The notes: generated by a model from the letters alone, not told the origin. DNA of 64,000 bases from Camellia lanceoleosa (GCA_025200525.1 CM045758.1:66524598-66588597); one strand, 5' to 3'; counted from the stretch's first letter, positions 1 to 12,019 are shown. Numbers and translations are program-made.

Positions 1-2640
1 TTTAGCTCACTGCTCATATATATATGTAGGTGTACAGGGACCGGACCAATTCTAGAAGCGTTTGGGTAAACTCCAGTTTTGTCAAGCCAACCACTGTGCC
101 TCACTGCGAGGTTCCGAACCTGCCAAGCTATGGCTTAGGGGTGTTTTTATTCCCTCGTCTGTCTCCGTACTGTTTTTGTAATACTGTATAGACTGATAAT
201 ACTGTACTGTTAATAGGGATTAGGTCCTTGTCTTCTGAATGATTATACATGTATGTATATAGTGCTTCTATACCGAATGTAATTATGTATGGAAAGTCTT
301 TTTGCATACAGACTGTCACAGCTCATTGGACACTGTTTTATTACTGTAATGGCTTCCGCCATGCCCCTGCACTGCTTTTCTTGTTTGATCATATGTGCCT
401 TGATAATGCCTGACGGATCGGTTATGGTGCTAAACCCATAGGGGCGGGTTTGGGTCGAGCGGACCCCTGTTTTCAGCAAATTTTGTAAAATATTTTCTAA
501 GTGCATCTTTGCATCCTCATCCCATCCTAGGCATGCTTAGGCCTAGTTTAAGGCATCTTAAAGAGGATATGGATGTAGAACACACCGGGGCAAATTTAGG
601 GATTAAGTTATTATCTTTCCCAACTGTGAAACTTAGTGTGTGTTCAATTTGTTAACTGTATAGGGTTGGCTTTCCGAGGAGACGCTCTAGTTCACTGTAG
701 TCCAGAACTCTGTGAGTAACAATTGTGTAAAAATATGTTCAAATGATTATCTTTTGAATACTGAACTGAACTGGTATTATTTACTAAATGAATGTATGTC
801 CTTGATTTTTGAACTGTACTGTTGCATCCTTAGCACCTCATCACATCGTTATCACATAGATCTGTCGGTTCCCTCGTGGGACCACTACTGTTTACTGATT
901 GATGGCCATCATTACTATTTGGTCTTTAAGACCAACTGCTTACTGTACTGTTATGCTAATGGATGTACCACATATGACTGTTTACTGTACTGAACAACTG
1001 ATATATTGATTGAAATGAACCGTTTTCATTACTGTAAGGACATTCATTCTAAACCCCTTTATGCATTATTTTATTCATTGGGCTTTAGCTCACTGCTCAT
1101 ATATATCTGTAGGTGTACAGGCACCGGACCAATGCTAGAAGCGTCGGGGTAAACTCCAGTTTTGTCAAGCTAACCACTGTGCCTCACTGCGAGGTTTCGG
1201 GCCTGCCAAGCTATGGCTTAGGGGTGTTTTTATTCCCCCGTCTGTCTCAGATCGTTTTTGTAATATCAGTATAGACCGATAGTCTTATCTTTATTAGGAT
1301 TAGGTCCTGTCTTCAATGATTGTACATGTATGTATATCGCTTCTATCTAATGTAATTATGTATGGAAAGTCTTTTACATACTGATCGTCATGACTCATTG
1401 GAGATCAATTTTATAATGGCTTCCGCCATGCCCTCACTGTTTCTTGTTACTGCTTGATCATAAGGTGCCATCGGTAATGTTGGATTACTGGCCGGTTACG
1501 GTGCTAAACCCATAGGGGCGGGTTTGGGTCGAGCAGACCCCTGTTTTCAGCAAATTTTGTAAAATGTTTTCTAAGTGCATCTTTGCATCCTCATCCCATC
1601 CTAGGCATGCTTAGGCCTAGTTTAAGGCATCTTAAAGAGGATATGGATGTAGAACACACCGAGGCAAATTTAGGGATTAAGTTATTATCTTTCCCAACTG
1701 TGAAACTTAGTGTGTGTTCAATCTGTTAACTGTATAGGGTTGGCTTTCCGAGGAGACGCTCTAGTTCACTGTAGTCCAGAACTCTGTGAGTAACAATTGT
1801 GTAAAGATATGTTCAAATGATTATCTTTTGAATACTGAACTGAATTATTTACTAAACTGGTATTATTTACTGAATGAATGTATGTCCTTGATTTCTGAAC
1901 TGTACTGTGGCATCCTTAGCACCTACTGCCATCGTTATTCACATGAGATCTTTGTCGGTTCCTCATGGGACCACTATCAAGCATCGATTGATGGCCATCA
2001 TTACTGTTTGGTCTTTAAGACCAACTGCCATCAGATCGTTATGCTAATGGATGTACCACATATGACTGTTTACTGTACTGAACAACTGATATACTGATTG
2101 AAATGAACCGTTTTCATTACTGTAAGGACATTCATTCTAAACCCCTTTATGCATTATGTTATTCATTGAGCTTTAGCTCACTGCTCATATATATATGTAG
2201 GTGTACAGGCACCGGACCAATGCTAGAAGCGTCGGGGTAAACTCCAGTTTTGTCAAGCTAACCACTGTGCCTCACTGCGAGGTTCCGGGCCTACCAAGCT
2301 ATGGCTTAGGGATGTTTTTATTCCCCCGTTTGTCTCCGTACTATTTTTGTAATATCAGATAGACCGATAATCTTTGCATCAAGTAATAGGGATTAGGTCC
2401 CTGTCTTCTGAATGATTGTACATGTATGTATATACTGCTTCTATACCGAATGTAATTATGTATGGAAAGTCTTTTTTGCATACAGACTGTCACAGCTCAT
2501 TGGACACTGTTTTATTACTGTAATGGCTTCCGCCATGCCCCTGCACTCTGTTTTACTGTTTGACTGTTAAGTTGGCCTTCAGTAATCTCGGATTACTGGC
2601 CAGTTACGGTGCTAAACCCATAGGGATGGGTTTGGGTCGT
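1..2640. repeat. 1.08 kb tandem repeat, about 2.4 copies
   Basis: The landmark tttagctcactgctcatat occurs at 1, 1084 and 2172, giving periods of 1083 and 1088 bp. The third copy is partial and runs into the LTR-A end. Each unit carries the block ggctttagctcactg...tgtag|gtgtacagg, resembling a branch point and 3' splice site, and a landmark aacccataggg near its end. Copies differ less by scattered point changes than by short swaps in which ACTGT-containing strings in one copy are replaced by ATC-containing strings in another. Confidence 0.9.
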
Positions 2641-2644
2641 GACA
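1..2644 (+). mobile_element. LTR-A: 3' part of a gypsy-type LTR inserted in the TE1 5' LTR
   Basis: The sequence ends in GGGTCGTGACA at 2644, a typical gypsy LTR 3' end. It is followed directly by ctact (2645-2649) and then by sequence matching the TE1 3' LTR from about 9207. In that 3' LTR the corresponding site reads tctctactgaac with no insertion, so ctact is the likely TSD. No primer site follows 2644, so this is a solo LTR or a 3' LTR whose start lies upstream of the window. Most of it is a tandem array of a 1.08 kb unit. No coding function is visible; open frames such as 712-993 and 1786-2097 are the same repeat segment read in two copies. Confidence 0.7.
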
Positions 2645-2991
2645 CTACTGGACTTTATATTCATCTAATGTTGGTAATCATTTTTCAGGTGTATGTTAAC
2701 AGATGATTCAACATCGGTGATCTTCCTTAATAATTGGCCATAGGGCCTATACTTATTAGCGGAATGCCATTGTTATAAAAGGGTGAAACCCTTACTTTTA
2801 ATATAAGATGTATGCCTACGGACATTTTTTTTAAATGTAATTCCTGTTACATTTCATGTATGTATGATTAAGAGGACTTTCATTTATTTATGGATGTAAT
2901 GCATGCATGGTTTCACATGTTCTTAATGGAAATGGATTTCTGTAAATGGATATGGTAAAGTTATTCAAATAATAAAAAGTGGGGCATTACA
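2645..2991 (+). mobile_element. TE1 5' LTR, terminal portion
   Basis: This segment matches the last part of the 3' LTR (about 9207-9555) almost throughout, including catttttcaggtg and the terminal gggcattaca (gggcgttaca in the 3' copy). It ends at 2991, followed two bases later by a tRNA-iMet-type primer site. The upstream part of this LTR is separated by LTR-A and lies outside the window. Confidence 0.85.
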
Positions 2992-2994
2992 ACT

Positions 2995-3006
2995 TGGTAT
3001 CAGAGC
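2995..3006 (+). other. Primer binding site of TE1 (tRNA-iMet type)
   Basis: TGGTATCAGAGC is the classic plant initiator-tRNA-Met primer site, lying just after the 5' LTR end. A second, weaker copy (ttggtatcagaac) follows at about 3024. Confidence 0.9.
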
Positions 3007-3288
3007 TAACCGGGTTTGAATGCCTTGGTATCAGAACTTGCTTGGAGGTCTTGTTGGAAACACACTTGATCAACATGGTTTCTGATGAGAATTCGTTGAG
3101 AGTTTTGGGACGAGTAGCTATCTTTGTAGACTTAATTTGATTATGTAATTAAGTGTTTAACTGTTTATGTGAATAGGATTTAATGTTTTGTGTTAAGTGT
3201 GTCTTGTAGCTTAGTGGTGGAAATGTGTACCTAGGGAAAGGCCGTTGTGTTGAACATTAAATTTGGTTTTGGTTTTTGGTTTTATAAG

Positions 3289-4240
3289 ATGTCTTCACAA
3301 GGAGGTAGAGGCCGAGTTAGGAGTAAAAGTGTCCGTAGAGGCACAACTGTTTCATTGGTACCTGTCCTTACAGCATCGGCTGTGGATAAAGAAGTTGCAT
3401 GCGAGATTTTGAGAGCTGTGAGAGATGCTCTAGCTCACACTAAAGGGGACAATGGGTGTTCCCTTAAGTTGACCAAGGAGTTTCTTCGCTGTAATCCACC
3501 TGTGTTTTTGGAAGAGCCTAAGCTATTGAAGGCTGATGATTAGTTAGAACAGATTATCAAGACTCTTGATATACTCAGAGTAGAGAATGAGGAGTTGAGG
3601 TTGTTTTGGCTGGTTTCCAATTGAATGAAGATCCTAGTTATTGGTGAAAACCTGCAAGAGTTTCTGTGGGCACCACTTGGGCTGCATTTACTGAGGCTTT
3701 TGGGCTAAGTATTTTCCTCATTCTGCTCGAGAAAGATTGAGGAACTAGTTTGTTGAGTTGCACCAAGAGGATATTCCTTTCGCACAGTTTGAGGTGAGGT
3801 TCACCAATTTGTCGAGGTTCGCTGAAGAATTGGTTGTAACAGAGGAGCAACTTTGTTTTGAGTATGAGGGGAGGTTGTGTGATGATATTCGAGGAAAGGT
3901 TATTAGGGCTATGTATAGAGATTATCACACCCTGGTAGAGGCGATAGCTAATGTGAAAACTGTTAATCTTAGTGTTGGTCAAGATGAGAAGAAAGAGAGC
4001 ATATTAGCAATTTCTACTATTCGGGAAGGTAGTGGACCTAGTAAGAATTGGAGACGAACAAGATCTCAGGCACAAGTGCAGTTAATGCCTCAATCCATTT
4101 TTGGTTCTTCGGACTCGTCCTTTGGAGGGTCCAGTCAGACTCAGGCCTCATCGAGTCAATTGGAATAGGGGACCACTTATTTGTTCTAGGTGTGGTTAGA
4201 CGGGCCACGTTCGACGTCATTCTCTCTGCATGGCCAAGAC
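3289..4240 (+). pseudogene. Degenerate retrotransposon gag (TE1)
   Basis: The likely start is the ATG at 3289 (MSSQGGRGR...). The first piece ends in EFLRCNPPVF...KADD and hits a TAG at 3541 where a Trp is usual in this family; after the stop, LEQIIKTLDILRVENEEL continues the gag match. Frameshifts follow. A second open piece (3758-4168) reads FAQFEVRFTNLSRFAEEL...RGKVIRAMYRDYHTLVEA, the typical gag (Retrotrans_gag) core. A zinc-knuckle remnant (CSRC, then GH, then C) lies at 4182-4229 in another frame, with a stop inside. No protease, reverse transcriptase or integrase follows before the 3' LTR, so TE1 is non-autonomous and gag-only. The protein would have packaged element RNA in virus-like particles; it cannot now be made whole. 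Confidence 0.85.
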
Positions 4241-5838
4241 CAGTTTCAGTAGTCCCAATAGGGACGATAGTGATGTTCTAGTGTGGAGAAGTTTTATTAT
4301 TTGTAATGTAATATGAAGTTATCTTATTTAAGGCTGTATGCCTACAAATGTTGTTTATGCGTATATATGTGTTGTTATAAATCCAAATGGTGTGGATATG
4401 TAATTAATCTTGAATTTACTTGGAATGTGTTGAAGAATGTTGTAAGGATTAGAAAAATAGCTTTATTATGTTGTATTATTTTCCTAGCTGGAGCATGTAT
4501 TGGCTTGTGATGCCTTGGGTTGATTTAGTATTGCTTGTTAATAAGCAGAGGTTTGTTTATTGTTATGTCTAGTCTTGATGTGGCAAGAATGAGGTTGTAT
4601 AGTGTTAATGTGTTGTTTTTGGCTAGTGTGATGCTTTAGAATCCATGAGGTTGGTAGGAGTTACTAGTAGATTGTAAAAGTGTGTGGAGGAAATATAAGA
4701 CTTGCTTCTTTAATGGTGAGAGTTGTGCTTGTGTTTGTAAGGTGTTAGAAATTGGTGATTTACAGGAAATTGTAAGTTGGCTCGCGATGTTTAAGTGTTG
4801 GGTGGTGTGTTAAGACTGTGTTGTGCTGTTGTTTTACGTATTCAGGATTTTGTGGATGGCTGTTGACCCTATCGGTCTTGAGTTGTGATGAGAAGGGTGT
4901 GTTTGCCATATAGGCTTACGAGTGGTGGTTTATTTCAAAACAATAATGGTGGTGTCTTTGTTTGAGGAATTCAATGTAGGTTCAAAGGATAGTTGTTTTG
5001 TGTGTGAACTCCATTTTGTAGTAAACAGTGTTGGGTAGCATGCCGGTAGTTGGTGCCGAGTGTTAAGGGTTGTGGAGTTGGTTAGTCGGTTGGTTGTTGT
5101 CGGAAGTGGGGTGACATATAGTCACCTCGAGAGTAGCTTGGAATTGAACATAGGAGTTGTAAGGTTGAGCAGCACTATAGTGTGGATTTGTGGGTGTTAA
5201 GTCTTGTGTAGGCAAATATGAAGTTAGTGTGAGCTAGTGGTAACCAGGTTGGGGTTACATGTTGAGACCTTCGTGTTGTGAGTATTTTTGTGTTGTTGTG
5301 TGATTGATAGATGGTGATGGGATAAGGCCCCCAAGAATATGGAAACTTTATTTGTGCTTTCCTGTATTACTAGCACAGTTGTTATTTTTATTAATTTGTT
5401 GTCATAGAAATGTTGTTTTTGGCATTGAAGCACCACTATAAGAGTGATGGGTGTTGTTGGGTAACAGTTGAGGTTCACTATTTTATATTGAGAAACAAAT
5501 TTGGGAAAATGAATTTTCCCTTATGTTGTGGCCTCGGATGGCAATGTTGAACTATAATATTGTGAATTTAATCTAAGTGATAATAAAAGATTTTGATGCA
5601 TAGTTTATTTGATTTAATAAAAGATAAATCTAACAAATCACGATAATGTGAATGATTAGGTATTCTGAGTAACATTTTACTTTGTTTTCAAAGGATGGTT
5701 GCAAAATTTTAAGTTTTACGTAGGAAATCGAAAATGTATTTTGGCTGTTGCCAGTGCAAATTTGGGCACTTCTTCTTCTTCTTCTTCTTCTTCTGCATTT
5801 TTTTTTTTTATAACATGGATGTGTTGTGAATAATATCA
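4241..5838 (+). mobile_element. TE1 internal non-coding region
   Basis: GT-rich sequence between gag and the nested MITE. I see no RT, protease or integrase motif on either strand. It ends near a CTT microsatellite. This suits a LARD or TR-GAG type internal region. Stretches such as 4313-4510 are open but show no recognisable protein. Confidence 0.6.
5769..5794. repeat. (CTT)n microsatellite
   Basis: About nine uninterrupted TTC/CTT units, followed by a short T tract. Confidence 0.95.
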
Positions 5839-5846
5839 CCTGTCAT

Positions 5847-6560
5847 TAAGGGTGAGCAGCAGATATTCCTGTCTGCCCAAACCAATCGAACCGAACAGAT
5901 TCACCGCATTTTGAATGGATGCATGATGACGAGCGGACAGTTGTGGATTGATTTTTTCTAATCCGCCTAGTTATGAACGGATGGCGGATTTGAGGTTCCT
6001 TTGGCCAACCGAACTACCAAACTGGAAGCACCTCTAGTAATTTGTAAGACTTTGTGTTTTCAATTTGTTTAGATATTCTGTTTGTATTTTCAATTGAAAA
6101 AGAGTTTGGATATTCTGTTGTGTTTTCAATTTGGAAATCCTTTTATCAAATGGCAAGTGTTGATATTTAGTATTTTTGTGTGGAAAATATAACTTAATTT
6201 TGTCATTTTTTTAAAAAAAATAAAATTGTTTTTGAATTAAAAAAATAATGAAATAGTTTTGACAATGCATGGTTTTTTTATATGCATTTATTATTGATAT
6301 TTGATAATTTACTTGATAATGTTTTGGTTATGTTTAGTTGGATTGTTATCCAAAAAAAAAAATGTTGACAAGTTGTATTATGTTCAAAATTTGTAAAAAT
6401 TTAAACCGCTAAAACCGATTCGCATCTATCCGCCAATCTGCCAATCCGCATCTGTCAATCTGACGAACGGATGCAGATTGATTTTTTTCAATCTGTCAAT
6501 CCAGCGGATGGATGGCGGAATGGAGATTCTTTGGCCGCAACCGAACCGTGAACACCCTTA
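5847..6560. mobile_element. hAT-type MITE (714 bp) inside TE1
   Basis: The ends are TAAGGGTG and CACCCTTA. The 8 bp flanks cctgtcat (5839-5846) and gctttcat (6561-6568) match at 6 of 8 positions, the TSD length expected for hAT. Both sub-ends are rich in CCGC/GCGGAT strings (aatccgcc, gcggatgg), as in the 919 bp MITE at 10307-11225, and the two share an internal phrase near taagactttgtgttttt. No coding capacity. Movement would have needed a transposase in trans. Confidence 0.85.
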
Positions 6561-6568
6561 GCTTTCAT

Positions 6569-7040
6569 AGTTGGTTCATGTAGTGACTTAGCTTGGATTG
6601 CTAGTCATGTGTTTAGGTGTTTTGTTTGGAGGAGGGTTTGGCATTGTTAGGGTTTATTATGCTAGAGCATTGTCTTTTGGGCCATGTTTTTGTGGTAAGT
6701 CATCTTTTGTGAGAGTTGACCGAGAGTTTGTTATAAAGGTGGTTTTCTTTTCCTTAGTGATCTAGTGTTGAGTGCTCAATGAAGGTTGACGTCTTTGGGG
6801 TGCACGTAAAGTCCATTGTTTGTTTTATCGTCTCATAGACCCTAACGAGTTGTGTTGTTTGAAGAACCATTCGTGACCTCTTTCTTGTATTCTTATTGTT
6901 CGGGTGTCTTTGGAGCCCTAAGACATTGGATCGGGATCCAAGAAATTATCCAAAGTATGAATCTAGGCTTGGCTTGGTGGTTGTGTTTCTTTTTGTAATT
7001 GGGTTGCCTTGTATTCTTAATTTCGGAGATGAAATTTCCT
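6569..7040 (+). mobile_element. TE1 internal region, 3' end
   Basis: Non-coding remainder of TE1 between the nested MITE and the polypurine tract. Near the end, cggagatgaaatttcctaag is the usual lead-in to a gypsy polypurine tract. I see no protein match. Confidence 0.6.
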
Positions 7041-7052
7041 AAGGTGGGGAGG
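7041..7052 (+). other. Polypurine tract of TE1
   Basis: AAGGTGGGGAGG lies directly before the 3' LTR start and would prime plus-strand DNA synthesis. Equivalent tracts precede the 3' LTRs of G2 and C2. Confidence 0.85.
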
Positions 7053-7567
7053 TTGTAGCACTCTGTACTTCTTAGTATAATGGAATTATATTCGACTCTT
7101 TGATTATCATGATTGAGAATGTTCTTATTTGATATTTTGGCCTTGGTTGAGGTGTTACAGTAGTGGTTAGGCGAGATTGGATCAAAAACTCCAAATCAGA
7201 ATAGTTGTTATTAAGTAGTCTTTACTCTATTATCATTTTCTCTCTCCACACTTCAAATCTTGATGTGAGATGAAAACCATTGGATAGCTTACTTCCGGGG
7301 CTTCAATTTGGATACAAGAACGACCTTACACGGAGTCCGGATGAGAGAGTTTTGCCTGTTTGAAGTTTACGAATCTGTGTTGTGTGCATATTCACTCAAG
7401 CACAACTTTCACCGCTCAAGTAGTCCATAGACCCTTCTAGCTCTGTCTTCCAAAACTGTCTAAGATACCGGAAACCTCAATTCACCACTTGAGCGCACTT
7501 TTGACCGCTTGAGCGGTCTGTCTAGAATCATATCTTTAAAAGTCACTTTTTTGGTTATATCTCTTCA

Positions 7568-7570
<3 letters not shown>

Positions 7571-7601
<31 letters not shown>
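7571..7601. repeat. (CT)n microsatellite in TE1 LTR
   Basis: About 15 CT units, placed between the CTCAAG array and the donor-like site. A pyrimidine patch occupies the same relative place in LTR-C, D and G2. Confidence 0.95.
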
Positions 7602-7606
<5 letters not shown>

Positions 7607-7765
7607 GCCATTTTTGAGTTTTCAAGCTTTCTAACCTTGATTTCATCTATTTTTAAACATCTTTGACCCTAGTTCCATATACCAAAACGTAAAACTCGAC
7701 AAGGGCTTCCATTAATCTAATCGTCGCCGATGATTTTTGAGTTGTCTCCTTTTTCGCTTCAAGAG

Positions 7766-9252
7766 GTAGGGATTTCTTTGCTCCTTTCCAATACCTCATT
7801 ACAGATATACATGTGGCAATTTTTATAGCATTTAAAAACAAGTTTGATAAGAAATTTTACAAAAAAACATGATAAGGGTTTGGGGTTTGGATCTTGGGAG
7901 TTGGAATTGGACGAGTTGTGGGTGTTTTGGTTAATTGAGAGGTAGTTGAGCATGTTCGTATTGAGAGTGGGGAAAAACCATAATTTATGATTATGGGCTT
8001 AATTAATCCTAAAGGATTGAAGATGTGTAATAACCGAGTTATGTGTTAAAGAATTGGAATAGTGGTATAATTATTACAATGAAACTTAATTGGGTTTAGT
8101 AGTGGTTTTTGATTAACTTTTTGTTGTAGTTGTACTTTATGAATTGGATTAGTTTAAGGAAAAAGATAAAGTTTTGGCCAAGGGTGGACGTAGTTGATAG
8201 TTTTGAAACAACCGATTTGGTTTTAGAAATAAAATGGCATGTGTAACTCTTTTATGAAATGAAATAAGAAATGGTTGATTTGAAAAAGTAAAATTAGTTA
8301 TGGATTTATATTGTATGAGTTGTGCATCTATTTATCTGTTTAGAGGTTTTGTCTTTGATCATCGGTGGACGATGGCATTGTTGTTGTTGAGTGGATGATG
8401 TGCATGTATTATAGTTGTACGGTATTATGTAGTTTAACATGTTATGTTATTATTGTGTTTTTGTTTGGGGGTCCGTTACCCTTTGGGTGAGGCCAGTAAA
8501 GTGTGGCGCCTTGACAAAGGTTCCTCGTCCCTTCCAGTTTGCATCCGACAAAATGTGAAAGGAGGTTTGTTTCTCTTCGTATTGAGTCGGTAAAGAGTGG
8601 CGCCTTGTGATAGGTTCACCTCCCTTCCGGTTTGCGCTCGATAAAGTGTGACCTTAGGGTTGTTTCCCTCTGGGTGAGGCCGATAAAGCGTTATGTGTTT
8701 TGTGGGTTGTATTTTTTGCATCCGTGTTGTAGGTCGATGGAAATGGAAGTATGTATTATGTTCAGTTATTTATATTTAGAAATATATGTTTTCTCGATAT
8801 CCTGTTATGGGTGTTCCTTGCCCTTGGTCCTATGGCCAGGGAAGATAGTAGATGTGTTGTTGCATGAGTGCGTGTAGTGGGTTGAGTTATGGGATTGGGT
8901 TATGACTCGTATATGTGAACATGCTTTCAAAACAATTGTGGAGACAAAAATTCTTTTATATTAATGTAGAGGCTTAAATAACCATGGTTGTGTTGTGAAA
9001 AAATACTTTTGGAACTAAATTGGATAATTGGAAAGAAAACAAATGGTTTTACACCTTGTAATGTTCAAATTGATGTTTTTGGAGAACATGTACTTGTATA
9101 AGTATATTTTGAATATTAAACTATCACATTATTTATATTGTACGTCATGGTGCATTCATGATTATAGATATCTGTATGTTGTTATTGTTTAGAATCATGT
9201 TAGGATCTCTACTGAACTTTATGTTCATCCCACGTTGCGAATCATTTTTCAG
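7766..9252 (+). other. Candidate leader intron within the TE1 LTR
   Basis: The 5' boundary reads AAGAG|GTAGGGAT. The 3' boundary reads actgaactttatgttcatcc, a short gap, then catttttcag|gtgc. The 3' block aligns by eye with the corresponding block of LTR-C (actgggctttgactcaccc...ccattttcag|gtgc). The intron is inferred from motifs only. Confidence 0.35.
8466..8700. repeat. Imperfect tandem repeat, about 90 bp period
   Basis: The phrase gtaaagwgtggcgccttg recurs at about 8497 and 8590, and related gataaagcg/gataaagtg strings follow. The array is GC-richer than the rest of the LTR, with just over two units. Confidence 0.7.
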
Positions 9253-9555
9253 GTGCATGTTGAAAGATGTTTCAAGATCAGTGATCTTCTTTAATTGTTG
9301 GCCATGGGGCCTATACTTGTTGGCGGAACGCCATGGTTGTAAAAAGGTTAAACCTTTACTTTTAATGTAAGATATAAGCCTATGGGCATTTTGTCTAAAG
9401 GTAAATCCTGTTGCATTCCATATATGTACGATTGAGAGCACTTTCATTTATTTATGGGTGTAATGTACATATGATTCCGCATGTTCTTAATGAAAATGGA
9501 TTTATATTAACGAATATGGTGAAGTTATTCGGGTAATAAATAGTGGGGCGTTACA

Positions 9556-10306
9556 GGAGATATATTTGTTCTAAAAAGTATCATTAGGCCAACAAAAACA
9601 ATTGCAATCAGAGTACTTAAAAGCACAAACCCATCTAAAGAAGTAAAAGGGGAATAATTAGAATCTGACTATTGGGAGTTACATGTTCAAATACCAATCA
9701 AACCTAATTAGAAACTTGATCCGAACATATGACTTGTCGAAACAATTGAAGAAGTTGTTGGAGCTTATATTGCTTGGCCTGCTACATTTGTGGTATATTT
9801 CTTCCATAAATACTAATTTCATTAACAAAATTTATTTTAATTTAATATAGTTTCTAATACTTTTATATGTTTATCTTTTAGATGTGGATTTTGCAAGTTA
9901 TGGATGTTAGTTGAGAATACTTATACAAGTTAGGTTGAGAATTTGAGGGGACTGATTTTGTTTTGGTAATTTGTCTCTTGGGAAGATGGATATAACTATT
10001 ATTTTTGAGAACTTTAGTTTAGTTTGTCCATGGTTGGAATAATTTTTTTTTTGCCTTTGACTTTGTTAGTATGGTAGAATATTTTTTTAATTTTGATTAT
10101 GATTTTTATTACAATATAAATAAATTTATATCTTTAGACCAAAAAATAATTGTATTTTGAATTTTCTTTGTTTTTTATGTGATGATCCTATTGTAATAAT
10201 ATTTTTTATTATTATGAAAATATTATGTCAAATTGTCAATATAAGATGTGGCAATTAATATTTAATTTTTAAAAAATTTTTACAGGTATTTACATATGCT
10301 TAGTTG
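9556..10306 (+). pseudogene. CACTA (En/Spm-like) transposase-gene remnant
   Basis: From 9568 a + frame with three stops reads FVLKSIIRPTKTIAIRVLKS, then KEVKGE, YWELHVQIPIKP and TIEEVVGAYIAWPATFV. The order and the closing IEEVVGAYIAWP resemble the C-terminal domain of plant Tnp1/En-Spm-like proteins; the assignment is from family memory, not a search. A donor-like GTATAT and a later tttatcttttag suggest an old intron. The rest to 10306 is AT-rich with no readable product. TE1 appears to have landed in this gene, since its 3' LTR abuts it with no gap. Confidence 0.5.
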
Positions 10307-11225
10307 TAGGGGTGAGCAGCGGATATACTGATCCGCTAAAATCGACCGAACCGAACCGAACCGATCCGCCGCATTTTCGACGGATGCGTGATGACGAGCG
10401 GACGGTTGCAGATTGATTTTCTCTAATCTGCCAATTTGGCGGACAGATGACGGATTTGAGGTTCTTTTGGCCGTAACCAAACCGCCAAACCGCGAGTACC
10501 CTTAGTAATTTATAAGACTTTGTGTTTTTAATTTGTTTAAATATTTTGTTTGTGTTTCCAATTGAAAAAGAGTTTAAATATTCTGTTGAAAACAAGTTTT
10601 TAACTTGAATATATTTTTTGAATTGAAAAAAATAAATGTATTATTTATCTATATTTTTTGGTTTTTAAATCTAATTCTAAAAGTAATAAATAGAAAATAT
10701 GATATATGCTGGTTGGTTTTTGTTTTCAAAAACATATATAAATATAACAATATAGAGACATACAATCTCTACTATTACTCCGTTCATGGTTTTGGTGGTT
10801 TGAATTGTTTTTATATTTTAAGAACCACGAATTGTAATATTTTATGTGAATAAGGCATGCTGTGATTGTAATATGTGGATGAGGCATCTAGTGATTGTGA
10901 TATTCTAAAGTTTCAAACTTTCTTTCTTTGAATGAGGCATGCAGTAATTGTAATATTTTTTTAAGTTATTGACTGTAATACTTTCTTTATTGTTTTTTTT
11001 TTTTTTTTTTTTTTGAGGAAGTGCACAAGTTGAACTATGTTGAAAATTTATAAAATTTCAAACCGCTACACCGATTCGCATCCATCCGTCAAACCGCCAA
11101 TCTGCTCAATCCGCATCTGCCGGATTGGCGGATGAATACGGATTGATTTTCTCCAATCCACCAATCTGGCGGACAGATGGCGGATTGGAGGTTTCGTGGC
11201 CGTAACCGACCTACGCCCACCCCTA
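10307..11225. mobile_element. hAT-type MITE (919 bp) with perfect 8 bp TSD
   Basis: Ends are TAGGGGTG and CACCCCTA. The flanks are identical: cttagttg at 10299-10306 and 11226-11233. The first 18 bases (taggggtgagcagcggat) are identical to the inverted right end of the hAT at 11348-15423, so that family's transposase could have moved it. Both ends carry clustered aatccgcc / ggcggat subterminal motifs. The AT-rich middle holds no protein. Confidence 0.93.
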
Positions 11226-11347
11226 CTTAGTTGGGGTTTTTAAAAGTGTTGCTAAAAAGAACATATAAGTTACATTTTATAGTAGTGGTAGTAACTTTGC
11301 AAAGTATCACTACAATAAGCTCTAATGGCACTTATATCCATTTATAG
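11226..11347. other. Two possible CACTA element ends
   Basis: Acattttatagtagtg ends at 11287, whose complement begins CACTACTATAAAA, a CACTA-type terminus. A second start, CACTACAATAAGC, begins at 11308. The hAT element inserted 40 bp inside the latter. No matching partner ends were found, so this is tentative. Confidence 0.35.
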
Positions 11348-12019
11348 TAGGGGTGCTTGCGGTTTGATTACGGCCTCAGAACCTCTAATCCGTAACCATT
11401 TGTCAGATTGACAGATGTAGATTGAGCAGATTGGCGAATTGGCAGATGGATGCAAACTGGTTTGGCGGTTTACATTTAAAAAAAAATTCAACATAATAAA
11501 ACCTGTCCATAGACATAATTTTTTGAGACTTTTTTTTGATAACAATCCAACCTGTCTACAAACATAAGCATGGATAATAATCCAACAAATATCGATCTTG
11601 ATTCTTAACATTTACTACAAACAACACACAAAATTCAATTCATCACTCATCATTCATTACACATTATTTCTAATGCCGTACAATCGAAATGACCAATATT
11701 TAAAATGTTTTCATATAGTCATCCAAAAAAAATTTAATCATCTGAAATGACCAATACTTAAAATGTCTTCATACAGTCATCCAAAATAAAATATTACAGT
11801 CATCTAAAAAAAGTTTAAACTAACAGTCATATTTTAAAAAATAACTTAAAAAGACGCAATAGAGCCATTCATTTCCTTCAACCAAATCATGAGCCATGTA
11901 AACCTACAAAACAAAAAAATGAAATTATTTAATAAGAAAAACGCTAAACTGTCTTAAACTTAAAACAAATAAACATGCATTGACAACATTTAACAAAGTG
12001 AAGTACTTTACTAATGATA

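Larger units (their letters stand above)
7054..9555 (+). mobile_element. TE1 3' LTR (2.5 kb)
   Basis: Runs from TGTAGCACTC to GGGCGTTACA. In order it contains an array of CTCAAG/CTTGAG motifs (7395-7530), a CT microsatellite, an AAGAG|GTAGGG donor-like site (7766), an imperfect minisatellite (8466-8700) and a catttttcag|gtg acceptor-like site (9252). Its last 350 bp match the TE1 5' LTR. The expected TSD partner lies upstream of the window. Confidence 0.85.

Noticed and set aside
712..2097. Two similar open frames (712-993 and 1786-2097) that look like a duplicated small gene
   Set aside because: They are the same part of the 1.08 kb tandem unit, inside an LTR; the frame is not kept in detail and no protein family is recognisable.
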